Shown here: piece by piece, positions 32,584 through 43,031 of the stretch
How the letters are laid out: every line of letters begins with the position of its first letter
Numbering within the stretch: the stretch's first letter is position 1
Origin: Streptomyces sp. MMG1121
GTDB lineage: Bacteria > Actinomycetota > Actinomycetes > Streptomycetales > Streptomycetaceae
Direction: 5' to 3'
DNA length: 58,758 nt
Assembly: GCF_001280015.1 (NCBI RefSeq)
Contig: NZ_LGDV01000218.1
Location: 1 to 58,758, forward strand
The notes under the pieces: generated by a model
Databases searched by the model: none
Told to the model about the DNA's origin: nothing
Seen by the model: only the letters and a program-made list of their open reading frames with translations
Position numbers and translations under genes: made by a program

Positions 32584-32754
32584 CACTCTTGAGGGTAGGG
32601 GGCGGGTCCGACAGCGGGGTGGGGCGGCCGACGGCGGTACCGTGCACATCCGCGCGACCGCCCGGCGGAGGCTCGTTCCGCTCGCGCGTCGGGCATCACC
32701 TCCGCCCCCGAAGCCAGAGACGACGATCACCAACCGCCGTGCACACGACGCACG

Positions 32755-33105
32755 TCACTCGGCAGGTGACAGAGGTGTCGGTTCAGCGGAAACGACCCCA
32801 GAGACCCGCGGCACCCCCCGCCCCGCCAGCCGGCAACTGACACACCCGGCATGCCCCCGCCGGGCCTGCGGGTCCCGGACCCGCATCCCCCACTGCCCCC
32901 GCGGCCGTACCCCCGGCGGCTTGCCCCAGCCGGACAGGTGCAGGAGCCAGGTCACCAGGACGCTCACGGCCACGACGGCGAGGCCGACCGTGACCACCGG
33001 CAGGGAGGCCGTGCACACCCCCAGTCCCGCCACGGCGCCGCCCGCGGTCGCGATGGCGAAGCCGGTCCAGCCGGCGATCGTGTGACCCTCGTCGTACAGA
33101 CTCAT
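32755..33105 (-). CDS. HGxxPAAW-type small membrane protein
   Basis: 116 residues. The motif GHTIAGWTGFAIATAGGAVA near the N-terminus resembles the HGxxPAAW family, with two transmembrane helices (about 12-32 and 36-57). The C-terminal tail is basic and Cys-containing (HAGCVSCRLAGRGVPR). Divergent from the MarR gene across an 83-base gap holding twin operators. Function unknown. Confidence 0.7.
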   Translation of the reverse strand: MSLYDEGHTIAGWTGFAIATAGGAVAGLGVCTASLPVVTVGLAVVAVSVLVTWLLHLSGWGKPPGVRPRGQWGMRVRDPQARRGHAGCVSCRLAGRGVPRVSGVVSAEPTPLSPAE

Positions 33106-33131
33106 ACCGTCACCTCCAGGGACGAGATTCC

Positions 33132-33176
33132 CTCACGAGCTAAGAAGTTACCTCCACGAATATCTCACGAGCTAAG
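33132..33176. promoter_or_regulatory. Twin CTCACGAGCTAAG sites in a divergent promoter region
   Basis: The 13-mer is present at 33132-33144 and 33164-33176, exactly 32 bp apart, in the 83-base region between the HGxxPAAW gene and the divergent MarR gene. Three helical turns of spacing place both on the same face, as expected for cooperative binding by the MarR protein. Confidence 0.7.
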
Positions 33177-33188
33177 GGATTGCGAAAG

Positions 33189-33680
33189 ATGCACGGCACG
33201 CCGCGACCGCCCGCCACCCCGGCCCGGGCGCTGTCGGCGATGGATCACCTCATCGCCGCCCATGTGATCGGACAGCAGGAGCTGGCCCGGCGGCTGGGCC
33301 TGAACGTCACCGACCTGACCTGTTTCGGCTTCGTCCTGGAGGCCGGCGACGATCTGCTGACGGCCGGCGACCTGGCCGCCCGGGCCCACGTCACCACCGG
33401 CGCGGTGACCGGCATCCTCAACCGCCTCGAACGCGCGGGCTACGTCACCCGCCGCCCCGACCCCACGGACCGCCGCCGGGTCCGCGTGGCCGCCGTACCG
33501 GAAGCCGTCACCCGCGTCGAGGCGGTGTACGTGGGCCACTACAAACGTCTGACGGACCTGTTCTCCGACTACTCCCCCGAGGAGCTGGCGGTGATCACCG
33601 ACTGGTTCACCCGGGCCACCGACCTGGCGCACGAGTACCTGGAGAAGCTGAACCGGAACGACCCCGACGAGGAGTGCTGA
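33189..33680 (+). CDS. MarR family transcriptional regulator
   Basis: 163 residues. Winged helix-turn-helix: LLTAGDLAARAHVTTGAVTG as recognition region, LERAGYVTRRPDPTDRRRVR as wing with the D-x-R-R-x-R pattern. The C-terminal helices mediate dimerisation. The ATG at 33189 is close to the second operator copy. It probably represses itself and the divergent membrane protein gene. Confidence 0.88.
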   Translation: MHGTPRPPATPARALSAMDHLIAAHVIGQQELARRLGLNVTDLTCFGFVLEAGDDLLTAGDLAARAHVTTGAVTGILNRLERAGYVTRRPDPTDRRRVRVAAVPEAVTRVEAVYVGHYKRLTDLFSDYSPEELAVITDWFTRATDLAHEYLEKLNRNDPDEEC

Positions 33681-33915
33681 GAGCGCGCTCACGCTGTGCA
33701 CAGGCCGCGGGCAGCGGGCCTTGAACCGACCCGTTGGATCAGCCCGCCTCCAGGTGAACTTGTACAGACACCTTTTCTCCACGGACCGATCCATCGATGT
33801 TCTCTCGGCAGGCCTTTCGGCCGTACCGGCGAGTATCTAGAGTCGCGCTGACATGTACGCGCCCCGCCAACCCGGCACGGGTCGGGGAGTACTTCCACTT
33901 CCACCAGGAGAGCGC

Positions 33916-34950
33916 ATGGTCTCGCGTCGTACCGCTACCGCCCTCACCTCCGCGGCGGCAGCCCTGCTGCTCGGCGCCGGCGGCTACACCGCCCCTTCCG
34001 CGAGCGCGGCCACCGGCACCAACCTGTCGGTGTTCGCCTGGAACGTCGACCTCGGCACCCCGATTGTCGACAGCACGCAGAACGAGAAGGCGGCCCAGCG
34101 CACCCCGACCATCGAGTCGATCATCCGCAAGCACGGCGCGGACGTGGTGGTGCTGGACGAGGACTTCAACAACACCTCGACCGCCGACATCACCGGCAAG
34201 CTCGCCGATCTGTACCCGTACCACACCCCGGTCGTCGGCCAGACCTGTTCCGGCGGCGGCTGGACGGGCATCAGCGGCGACTGCTCCAACTCGCCGTTCG
34301 TCATCAACGGCGGCACGATGATCCTCTCCAAGTACCCGATCACCGCCCAGTACGCCCACGTCTTCAGCAACTCCACCTACGGCACCTGGGACTACCACGC
34401 CAACAAGGGCGCGGCGCTGGCGCAGATCGACAAGAACGGGGTGAAGAGCTGGGTGGTCGGCACCCACCTGCAGGCCGACGAGTCCGACACCTCCACCGAC
34501 ACGACCCAGGCCACCCGCCTCGCCCAGCTCAAGGAGATCCGCTCCTGGGCCGACGGCATCGCCGGCACCAGCGGCCCGGTGCTGATCGGCGGCGACATGA
34601 ACGTGGAGTACTACGGCGGCCAGTCGCGCGGTGACTACGCCAACGCCCAGAGTGCGGTGAACGGCGTGCTCGGCACCCCCGCCACCGACTCCTCCCAGAC
34701 CCTGCGGACCATGGACTGCCCGGTCTCCGCCTGGTGCCAGTACATGTCCGGCGTCGAGTCCTTCCCGAAGGACTACCGGGACGACCTCGACTACATCGGC
34801 TACCTGAACGCCTCCGGCCGCCCGGTCCCGGCCGCGATGTCCGCCGTCAAGGTCGACTTCGACCCCCAGTCCGGCTGGACCAGCGGCCAGACCGACACCA
34901 ACGCCCCGAGCGACCACTACCCGGTCGAGACGACCTTCCAGCTGAACTAG
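33916..34950 (+). CDS. Secreted sphingomyelinase-like endonuclease/exonuclease/phosphatase-fold enzyme
   Basis: 344 residues from ATG 33916 behind CCAGGAGAG. Signal peptide with cleavage after SASA near 32. Catalytic motifs of the Mg-dependent phosphodiesterase fold: SVFAWNVDLG, VVVLDEDFNN (metal Glu), VVGTHLQADES, LIGGDMNVEYYGG and the final SDHYPVETTF with catalytic His. The closest family is bacterial neutral sphingomyelinase/phospholipase C, but substrate is not proven. A bidirectional terminator follows. Confidence 0.85.
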   Translation: MVSRRTATALTSAAAALLLGAGGYTAPSASAATGTNLSVFAWNVDLGTPIVDSTQNEKAAQRTPTIESIIRKHGADVVVLDEDFNNTSTADITGKLADLYPYHTPVVGQTCSGGGWTGISGDCSNSPFVINGGTMILSKYPITAQYAHVFSNSTYGTWDYHANKGAALAQIDKNGVKSWVVGTHLQADESDTSTDTTQATRLAQLKEIRSWADGIAGTSGPVLIGGDMNVEYYGGQSRGDYANAQSAVNGVLGTPATDSSQTLRTMDCPVSAWCQYMSGVESFPKDYRDDLDYIGYLNASGRPVPAAMSAVKVDFDPQSGWTSGQTDTNAPSDHYPVETTFQLN

Positions 34951-34964
34951 CACCCGGAAACGCC

Positions 34965-34992
34965 GAAGGCCCCGGATCTCTCCGGGGCCTTC
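34965..34992. terminator. Bidirectional terminator, sphingomyelinase gene and tRNA-Arg
   Basis: 12-bp arms GAAGGCCCCGGA and complement around TCTC, between two convergent genes. Confidence 0.8.
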
Positions 34993-35000
34993 AACCGATG

Positions 35001-35073
35001 TGCACTCGGCAGGATTCGAACCTGCAACCTTCTGATCCGTAGTCAGATGCTCTATCCGTTAAGCTACGAGTGC
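35001..35073 (-). tRNA. tRNA-Arg(ACG)
   Basis: Acceptor GCACTCG pairs with CGAGTGC at the ends of the 73-base gene. The anticodon stem-loop CTGACTACGGATCAG gives anticodon ACG, the substrate of TadA encoded at 13202-13666. T-loop GTTCGAATC is present. CCA is not encoded. Confidence 0.96.
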
Positions 35074-35129
35074 TTGTTTTGTTCTTGTCTCCGTTTCGTT
35101 CCTTTCGGCCCGTCCCGGCGACAGGAAGA

Positions 35130-35158
35130 ACATTACATGACTGCCGCCGTCATGTGAA
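35130..35158 (-). promoter_or_regulatory. Promoter of tRNA-Arg(ACG) with palindrome in the spacer
   Basis: On the minus strand TTCACA (35158-35153) and TAATGT (35135-35130) are spaced by 17 bp. Inside and around the spacer ACATGAC and GTCATGT form a 7-bp inverted repeat (35135-35155), a possible operator. The remaining bases 35159-35232 show nothing else. Confidence 0.6.
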
Positions 35159-35232
35159 ATCCGATTGGCACACCCCTTGTGACCTGCGGAAACGTCCGTA
35201 GGACGGGGTGGAGGGGACCGACGGACACAACG

Positions 35233-35265
35233 CCGAAGCCCCGGTCCTGGGGACCGGGGCTTCGG
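35233..35265 (-). terminator. Terminator of tRNA-Ser(GCT)
   Basis: 15-bp perfect arms (CCGAAGCCCCGGTCC and complement) with a 3-base loop, directly downstream of the tRNA on its strand. Confidence 0.8.
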
Positions 35266-35273
35266 GATCGGTG

Positions 35274-35364
35274 CGGAGGCGGAGGGATTTGAACCCTCGA
35301 TGGGCTTTAAGGCCCAAACCGCATTAGCAGTGCGGCGCCATAGACCGGACTAGGCGACGCCTCC
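35274..35364 (-). tRNA. tRNA-Ser(GCT)
   Basis: 91 bases. GGAGGCG pairs with CGCCTCC. The anticodon loop region CACTGCTAATG gives anticodon GCT. Long variable arm (GGGCCTTAAAGCCC) and T-loop GTTCAAATC. CCA is not encoded. Confidence 0.96.
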
Positions 35365-35560
35365 AGCACAACCGCTCACGCGAGCGCGCGAGTGGTGCGT
35401 GCAGATGATGACACAGGTGAGTGCCCTGTCACCAATCGCCCCCCACGGTACTAGGCACTCGGCCCGCAGGGCAAAGGGCTTCCGTCCGGCGGGGCGCGAC
35501 GTCGTCCGGTCCGGCGTCCGGCGGGCGCAACGTCCGGCCGGCGGGGGCGTTGGGCAGGGC

Positions 35561-36061
35561 ATGGTCTTTCTCTTCCAGCGCGTGACCCGTCGCCCGCGGC
35601 GGGGGCCGGCAAGTGCCCTCCTTCGGCGGGGGTCCTCCCTCGCCGCCGTCCCGGCCCTGGTCGCCCTCGCCGCCGTACCCGCCGCCGCCTCGTCCGCCGT
35701 GCCCCCGCCCGTGCGGCCCGAGGACCGGGGCGGCGATCACCTCACCGTCGTCGTGCGGCGCGCCGGGGACGGGAAGGACGGGACGTACGAGCTGTTCTGT
35801 CATCCGGACGGCGGGAGTCATCCGGATCCGGCCGGGACCTGCCGGGCGCTGGACGGGCAGACGCAGTGGGGGCGGGACACCTTCGCCCCGGTGCCCCCCG
35901 ACTCCGTCTGCACCATGATCTACGGCGGACCGGCCACCGCCCACGTCACCGGCACCTGGGCCGGGCGGCCCGTCGACGCCGACTACGACCGCAGCAACGG
36001 GTGCGAGATCGGGCGGTGGGACCGGATGGTGCCGCTGCTGCCCGGGCTGGGATCGGCGTAG
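35561..36061 (+). CDS. Subtilisin inhibitor-like (SSI) secreted protease inhibitor
   Basis: 166 residues from ATG 35561. A long basic N-region (RVTRRPRRGPASALLRRG) and hydrophobic core with cleavage near AAASSA form the signal peptide. The mature domain has the SSI cysteine pattern: FCHPDGGSHPDPAGTCRAL, VCTMIYGGPATAHVTGTW and NGCEIGRWDRM. Tight-binding inhibitor of subtilisin-type proteases outside the cell. The reactive loop (around PPDSVCTMIYGG) differs from the textbook SSI, so specificity may differ. Confidence 0.85.
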   Translation: MVFLFQRVTRRPRRGPASALLRRGSSLAAVPALVALAAVPAAASSAVPPPVRPEDRGGDHLTVVVRRAGDGKDGTYELFCHPDGGSHPDPAGTCRALDGQTQWGRDTFAPVPPDSVCTMIYGGPATAHVTGTWAGRPVDADYDRSNGCEIGRWDRMVPLLPGLGSA

Positions 36062-36325
36062 CGAATCTGTGGCACAGGGGGCTCCTGGGACGTTCTTGGC
36101 CGAATCACCCCGGCCGTAAAGGTCCCGCGAAAGTCTTGCGGAGCCGAAGCCCGTGGTCAGGGGCTGGTCACGGGTTCGGTGTCACTTCCTCGTGGGACCT
36201 CCCCCTCATCCGGCGTCGCGAGCGCAACGTGTGCCCTTAGACTCCCTCGCGTGACACGTCGCGGGCCGGTTGGCAAGATGGCCCGAGCGGTCGGCAAGGT
36301 GCGGTAACAGGGAGGAAGGCGTCTC

Positions 36326-39300
36326 GTGAGCAGCAGGCCATCCCGAGGCGCTGCTCGCCTCGCAGCCATACTCGACGCGCTGCCGGATGCGTTGGTCCTG
36401 GTCAACGCGAACGGAACCGTCGTCAACGCGAACACCATCGCGTTGGAGACCTTCGAGGCGCCGGGTACGGCACTGGTGGGGCGCGGGCTGCTCGATCTGC
36501 TGCCCGAATTCGACTCGCGGCTCATCCCCGGGTCGATGCGCAGGCCCGATCACATGGACCCGCACGGGCGGACCAAGCCGGCCCGGATGGTCGCGCGGCG
36601 GACCGACGGGGCCGAGTTCCCGGTCGAGGTGACCAGCGCGAACCTGGAGAACGGACAGCAGGCGTACGACGGTTACGGCTACACCGGCGACGAGCTGCTG
36701 ATGATCGTCGTACGGGACCTGTCCGGGACCGTGGACACCGAGGCGGAGCTGGCGCGCTCGCAGCGGCAGACCGAGATGATCCTGCGGGCCGCGGCCGAAG
36801 GCGTGGTGGGCACCGATACCGACGGGCGGATCGTGCTCGTCAACCCGGCCGCCGCCCAGATACTGGGCTACCGGGCCGGTGAGCTGGGCGGCAAGGAACT
36901 GCACGGCCTCGTACTGCACTCGCGCGGCGACGGTTCCCCCTTCCCGTACGAGGAGTCCCCGCTCGCCGACACCCTGCGCTCCGGGCGCAAGCACCGGGTA
37001 CGCGGGCAGGTGCTGTGGTCCAAGGGCGACCAGAAGGTGGCCGTCGACCTCACCACCGCGCCCGTGCGCGACGGAGACCAGCTCGTCGGCGCCGTGATGA
37101 CCTTCACCGACCGGCGGCCCTTCGACGCCCTGGCCGAGGAGAAGGCCGCGGTGGAGAAGGCGCACACGCAGGAGGTGGAGCGGCTCTCCGAGGAGCACGC
37201 CTCCGATCTGACCGCGCTGCGCCAGCGGCACGTCGCCGAGCTCGAGGAACTGCGCGAGAAGCACGCGGAGGAGCTGGCGGCCGGCGAGGAGCGGTACGCC
37301 GCGCTCGCCGAGCGGGAGAAGGACCGGTACGAGGCTCTGGCGGGCCGGCACGAGCAGTTGCTGACGCTGCTCGCGCAGTCGCTGCGCGGTCCGCTGGACG
37401 AGCTGCGGCGCGAGCTGTCCGCCCTGGCCGCCGACGACGCCGGGCAGCTGTGGCCCGAGGCCAACCAGGTGCTGCACCACCTCTCGGCCGGCTATGCGCG
37501 GATCACGACACTGATCGACAACGTCCTCGGCTATCAGGCGCTGGACTCCGGCACCGAGGACATCACCCGTACGAAGGTGATGCTGGACGCCGTCGTCGCC
37601 GCCGGTGTGGACGGGGCCGTCGAGCTGATCGGTCCCGGGCGGGTGCAGTTCGCCGTGCACGCGCCGCCCATCGAGGCCGAGGTCGACCCACAGCGGCTCG
37701 CCACCGCGCTCGCGCACCTCGTGGCGGACGTGGCCGGGGTCGACGCCACCGGCAACTCCCCCGTCTCCGCGGGTGGTTATCTGGACAATACGGTCGTGGT
37801 CGCCGCCGCGCAGCGCGGCGAGGTCGTGCGGATCGAGGTGCGCGGGCCGTACGCCGGGGGAGACCCGGTGCACGAGCCGATCGTGCGCGGGATCGTGCGC
37901 GCCCACGGCGGTGTGCTGCAGACGCACGAGGTGCCGGGCATGAGCGGCAGCGCGTACGTCCTCGAGGTGCCGCTCGGCGGTGGTGCGGGGGCGGTCGCCG
38001 GGCAGGCCGCGCAGACCGTGCAGACCGTGCAGACTCCGGCCGCGCTGGAGCCGGCCGGAGATGAGGCGGCCGACGCCGCCGAGCAGGCCGGCGGACGGCG
38101 GCGGGCCCGGCGGGCCTCCACGGACGCCTTCCTCGACGGCAGTGACGTGCCCGGCGCGGGCGAGACCGGTGAGGCGGAGGCGCCCGCGCCGACCGGACGG
38201 CGCCGCCGGCGGGCCGGCGCGCCCGCCGAGCAGGCCGCCGCGGTCCCGGCCGAGGAAGCGGAGAGCGCGTCCAGCGGCACCGGGCGGCGCCGTGGGCGGC
38301 CCGCCGACCCCGGCGCCGCTGACGGCGAGGGCGTGAGCGAAGGCGCCGTGATGACCGCGGCCGAGCATGCCGCGGGAGCGGCCGCCGCCGCCACGGGACT
38401 CGGCGCCGCCGTGCCGCCCCAGGGCGTCCCGGCCCGCCCCGACTCCGGCGCCCCGCAGGCCGCGCTGCCCCCGGCACTGCCCGCGGGGGGTACCGGGCAG
38501 CCGGCGCCCGCCGCTGACGGCGGTCCGGGTACGGAGGGTGCCGCCGGCGAGGGTGCGCAGCCGACCGGGCGGCGCCGGCGGGCGCTGGCCGCCGCGGCCG
38601 AGCGTGCCGCGGCCCAGGAGGCGGCCGGGCCCCGTACGGTCTTCGCCCTGCCGCCGGCCGAGGCGGACCGCTCACCGCAGTCCGCGGCCTCGGCGAGCCA
38701 GGCTCGGCCGCAGGAAACCGGGCAGCCGCAGGCGCAGTTGCCCGCGCAGCTTCCGACGGCTGCCGAGGCCGCCCCCGGTGACGACGGCCGGCACGACGCC
38801 GTACCGCTCGACCAGGCGGCGGACCACACCCCGCCGCAGCCGCACCCCACCAGCGCGCCGACCGGCCGGCGCCGCCGCGCGGTGGCCCCGCCGGCGCAGG
38901 CCGCACAACCGGCTTCGGCGCAACCGGTTCCCGCCCAGCCCCAGCCCGTTGCGGGGCAGCCGACTCCCGCGCAGCCCGTACCGAACCCGGCGGGGACGCC
39001 GACTCCCGGCCAGGGCACGCCGGTTCACGGCATTCCGGCGCAGGGTACGGCCGGGCAGGGCATCCCCGTCCAGGCCGGTCCCGTGCCGGTTCCGGGGCAG
39101 CCGGTGGCTCCGGGCACCCCGCCCACGGCACCGGCGCGGGGCGGCACCGCGGGCCGACCCGTACCGGCCGCGCCCCAGGGCGTACCCGCCGCTCCCGGAC
39201 AGCCGCTGCCCGCCCCGGCGCGGCAGCTCCCGGCGGCACCGGGCGCGACCCCGCCCGGCGGTACCCCGGCCGCGCAGCCGCTGCCCGCCGAGGCCGGTTC

Positions 39301-40657
39301 CGGTGCCGCTGCCGCTGCCGGTCAGGCGCCCCAGGCCGAGTCCGTGGCCCCCACCCCCGCCGCCACCGTCCCGCAGCAGTGGCCCGGTGCCGACGACACC
39401 TCCGGTGCAGGCACCCCCGTGGCCGTACCGCGGAGCGCCCCGGCCGGTGCCCCGCTGCCTGCGGCGCAGCGGACCGCGCAGCCGTTGCCGCCCGCCGAGG
39501 GGGCCGCGGTCGACCCGAACTCCACGCAGGGGCGGGCGATCAGCGTCCGTACGCTCGGGCAGGGCGTGCCGTTCGCGCGCCAGGCCGCGCAGGTGCAGCA
39601 GCCGACGGCGACCCCGCCGCCGCACGCGCCCGGCGGTTCCGGCCGCCGGCGCAAGCTGGGCACGCCCCCCGACCGCCCGGAGTCGCAGCCGGAGCAGCCG
39701 GCCCGGCCGCACCCTGCGGCCGAGGCGGCGCCCGCGCAGCCGGCCGCGGCGCAGCCCTCGCTCGCCGGGCAGTCCCGGCTCGCCCCGGTCACCGAGGGCG
39801 CCGGACGGTCGTACGCCATAGGCGCCCCGGACGCCGACGCCGCCGAGGGACCCGAGCCGCTGGACGGTCCCGGCGGGGCCGTGGAGATCGCGAACGCTCC
39901 GCTGCCGCAGCCGCTCGACGACGAGCTGCCCCCGGAGCCGCTGGACAACCCGCGTCGGCTGCTGGTGTGGCCCGCGCCGGACGTGACGACCCAGCAGGCG
40001 CTGAGCGACCGTGGTTACCGGCCGGTGATCGTGCACTCCCGTGAGGAGGTCGACGCGCAGATCGCGGCCTTCCCCGCCGCGCTGTTCGTGGACCCGCTGA
40101 CCGGGCCCATCACGCGTACGGCCCTGCAGTCGCTGCGGCAGGCCGCCGTGGCCGCCGAGGTGCCGGTGCTGGTCACGGCCGGGCTCGGGCAGGCGACGCG
40201 CGAGGCGGCGTACGGCGCCGACCCCGCCGTACTGCTGAAGGCGCTCGCACCGCGCGACAGCGAGCAGCATCCGCCGCGCGTGCTGCTCATCGAGGAGCAC
40301 GCGGAGATCGCGCTGGCGCTGACCGCGACGCTGGAGCGGCGCGGGATGCAGGTGGCGCGGGCCGCGAGCGACGACGACGCGGTGACGCTGGCAGGGCAGT
40401 TCCGGCCGAACCTCGTGGTGATGGACCTGATGCAGGTGCACCGGCGGCAGGCCGGGCAGACCGGGATCATCGACTGGCTGCGCGCGAACGGGCAGCTCAA
40501 CCGGACCCCGCTGGTCGTCTACACCGCCGCCGTCGACCAGGCCGACCTGCCCCGGCTGGCCTCGGGCGAGACGGTGCTGTTCCTCGCGGAGCGGTCCACG
40601 AGCACCGACGTGCAGAGCCGGATCGTGGATCTGCTGGCCCGGATCGGCACCAACTAG
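36326..40657 (+). CDS. Giant PAS/degenerate histidine-kinase/receiver hybrid protein
   Basis: 1443 residues from GTG 36326 behind GGGAGG. PAS1 about 10-125, PAS2 about 150-260, a coiled-coil stretch rich in Glu/Arg (265-345), then a dimerisation/kinase-like region to about 555. The H-box position reads LTLLAQSLRGPLDEL: no His. N- and G-box residues are also missing (LAHLVADVAG; RGPYAGGDP), so phosphotransfer is unlikely. A roughly 630-residue Pro/Ala/Gln/Gly-rich segment follows. The C-terminus has two receiver-like domains (about 1205-1295 and 1315-1435); only the second keeps a plausible phospho-Asp (VVMDLMQ). Probably a scaffold or ligand sensor rather than a kinase. Confidence 0.85.
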   Translation: MSSRPSRGAARLAAILDALPDALVLVNANGTVVNANTIALETFEAPGTALVGRGLLDLLPEFDSRLIPGSMRRPDHMDPHGRTKPARMVARRTDGAEFPVEVTSANLENGQQAYDGYGYTGDELLMIVVRDLSGTVDTEAELARSQRQTEMILRAAAEGVVGTDTDGRIVLVNPAAAQILGYRAGELGGKELHGLVLHSRGDGSPFPYEESPLADTLRSGRKHRVRGQVLWSKGDQKVAVDLTTAPVRDGDQLVGAVMTFTDRRPFDALAEEKAAVEKAHTQEVERLSEEHASDLTALRQRHVAELEELREKHAEELAAGEERYAALAEREKDRYEALAGRHEQLLTLLAQSLRGPLDELRRELSALAADDAGQLWPEANQVLHHLSAGYARITTLIDNVLGYQALDSGTEDITRTKVMLDAVVAAGVDGAVELIGPGRVQFAVHAPPIEAEVDPQRLATALAHLVADVAGVDATGNSPVSAGGYLDNTVVVAAAQRGEVVRIEVRGPYAGGDPVHEPIVRGIVRAHGGVLQTHEVPGMSGSAYVLEVPLGGGAGAVAGQAAQTVQTVQTPAALEPAGDEAADAAEQAGGRRRARRASTDAFLDGSDVPGAGETGEAEAPAPTGRRRRRAGAPAEQAAAVPAEEAESASSGTGRRRGRPADPGAADGEGVSEGAVMTAAEHAAGAAAAATGLGAAVPPQGVPARPDSGAPQAALPPALPAGGTGQPAPAADGGPGTEGAAGEGAQPTGRRRRALAAAAERAAAQEAAGPRTVFALPPAEADRSPQSAASASQARPQETGQPQAQLPAQLPTAAEAAPGDDGRHDAVPLDQAADHTPPQPHPTSAPTGRRRRAVAPPAQAAQPASAQPVPAQPQPVAGQPTPAQPVPNPAGTPTPGQGTPVHGIPAQGTAGQGIPVQAGPVPVPGQPVAPGTPPTAPARGGTAGRPVPAAPQGVPAAPGQPLPAPARQLPAAPGATPPGGTPAAQPLPAEAGSGAAAAAGQAPQAESVAPTPAATVPQQWPGADDTSGAGTPVAVPRSAPAGAPLPAAQRTAQPLPPAEGAAVDPNSTQGRAISVRTLGQGVPFARQAAQVQQPTATPPPHAPGGSGRRRKLGTPPDRPESQPEQPARPHPAAEAAPAQPAAAQPSLAGQSRLAPVTEGAGRSYAIGAPDADAAEGPEPLDGPGGAVEIANAPLPQPLDDELPPEPLDNPRRLLVWPAPDVTTQQALSDRGYRPVIVHSREEVDAQIAAFPAALFVDPLTGPITRTALQSLRQAAVAAEVPVLVTAGLGQATREAAYGADPAVLLKALAPRDSEQHPPRVLLIEEHAEIALALTATLERRGMQVARAASDDDAVTLAGQFRPNLVVMDLMQVHRRQAGQTGIIDWLRANGQLNRTPLVVYTAAVDQADLPRLASGETVLFLAERSTSTDVQSRIVDLLARIGTN

Positions 40658-41181
40658 CCGCTACCTCCACCCTGGTCGCCCCGCTGGCCGGGGGCCTGGT
40701 GGACCGGTTCGGCGCCGCGCGGGTCGCGGGCACCGCCTATCTACTGGCGGCCGTGTCCGTGCCGCTGTTCCGGCTCGGCAAGCATGCCCTCGTGGTGCTG
40801 TTCTGGCTCGGCGGGCATGCCCTCGTGGCGCTGCTCGCCGCCGCGGTCACGATCCATGCCGCGCTGGTCGCCTCACACGCGGCCAACCAGACCCTGGCCT
40901 TGACCACGACCTCCGCCCCAGCCACCGCCAACACCGCCAACACCGCCTACGTCGTCTCCGGCTTCGCCGGCGGTGCCCTCGCCTCTGCCGCCGCGGGCCC
41001 CGCCTACGGCCACTGGGGCTGGGCCGGGGTGTGCGCGGTGGCGGAGGTGTGGCTGGTGCTGGGGTGGGCGACCACGGCGGTACGCACGGGAACGGGACAA
41101 GCGGGAACGGGACGAGCGGGAACGGGACGAGTGGGGAGGGGACGAGCGAGGAGGGGACGAGCGAGGAGGGGACTGCGCTGA
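40658..41181 (+). pseudogene. 3' remnant of an MFS transporter gene
   Basis: Translation in the frame of 40660 gives ATSTLVAPLAGGL and then VDRFGAARVAGTAYLLAAVS, an MFS loop (GRLVDRFG-like) plus two or three helices and an ASHAANQTLALT segment. The first half of the transporter is missing, and the fragment begins directly after the stop of the PAS gene, marking a deletion junction. The 3' end degenerates into a 15-bp minisatellite. A GTG at 40699 could start translation, but a working transporter is not possible. Confidence 0.7.
41088..41177 (+). repeat. 15-bp minisatellite, six units
   Basis: Units such as GGGAACGGGACGAGC are repeated six times with point differences. In frame they encode five-residue repeats (TGTGQ, AGTGR, AGTGR, VGRGR, ARRGR, ARRGL). 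They occupy the tail of the MFS remnant. Confidence 0.8.
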
Positions 41182-41247
41182 CAGCGCGGGAACGCCGGGC
41201 AGGGGCCGGGGAGGTCCCGCCCGGCGTCCGCGCCCGAAACGCGGTGT

Positions 41248-42903
<1,656 letters not shown>

Positions 42904-42959
42904 GGGATCCTCCTGGCGACATTGCCTACGCGGGAGTAGAGGCTGCGCTGATTCTGCTC

Positions 42960-42977
42960 ACATACCGCGCGGTATGT
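42960..42977 (-). promoter_or_regulatory. Perfect 18-bp palindrome before the acyl-CoA ligase gene
   Basis: ACATACCGCGCGGTATGT is self-complementary and of the form used by TetR-family regulators of fatty-acid genes in actinomycetes. No TetR gene is adjacent, so the regulator is encoded elsewhere. Confidence 0.75.
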
Positions 42978-43031
42978 CACTAGGTGGTACGTCACCAAGA
43001 CGAGGGAAACCCGATGCGCACCGGCTCGCCG

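Noticed and set aside
36270..36310. tRNA-like stretch (GCCCGAGCGGTCGGCAAG) before the PAS gene
   Set aside because: It resembles a serine/leucine D arm, but no acceptor stem, anticodon arm or T loop follows.
36206..38368. 720-codon minus-strand frame opposite the PAS protein
   Set aside because: No domain recognised; the opposite strand encodes PAS domains with a ribosome-binding site.
41088..41177. CRISPR-like tandem repeat
   Set aside because: The units are directly adjacent, 15 bp long, without spacers; this is a minisatellite. No CRISPR array was seen anywhere.
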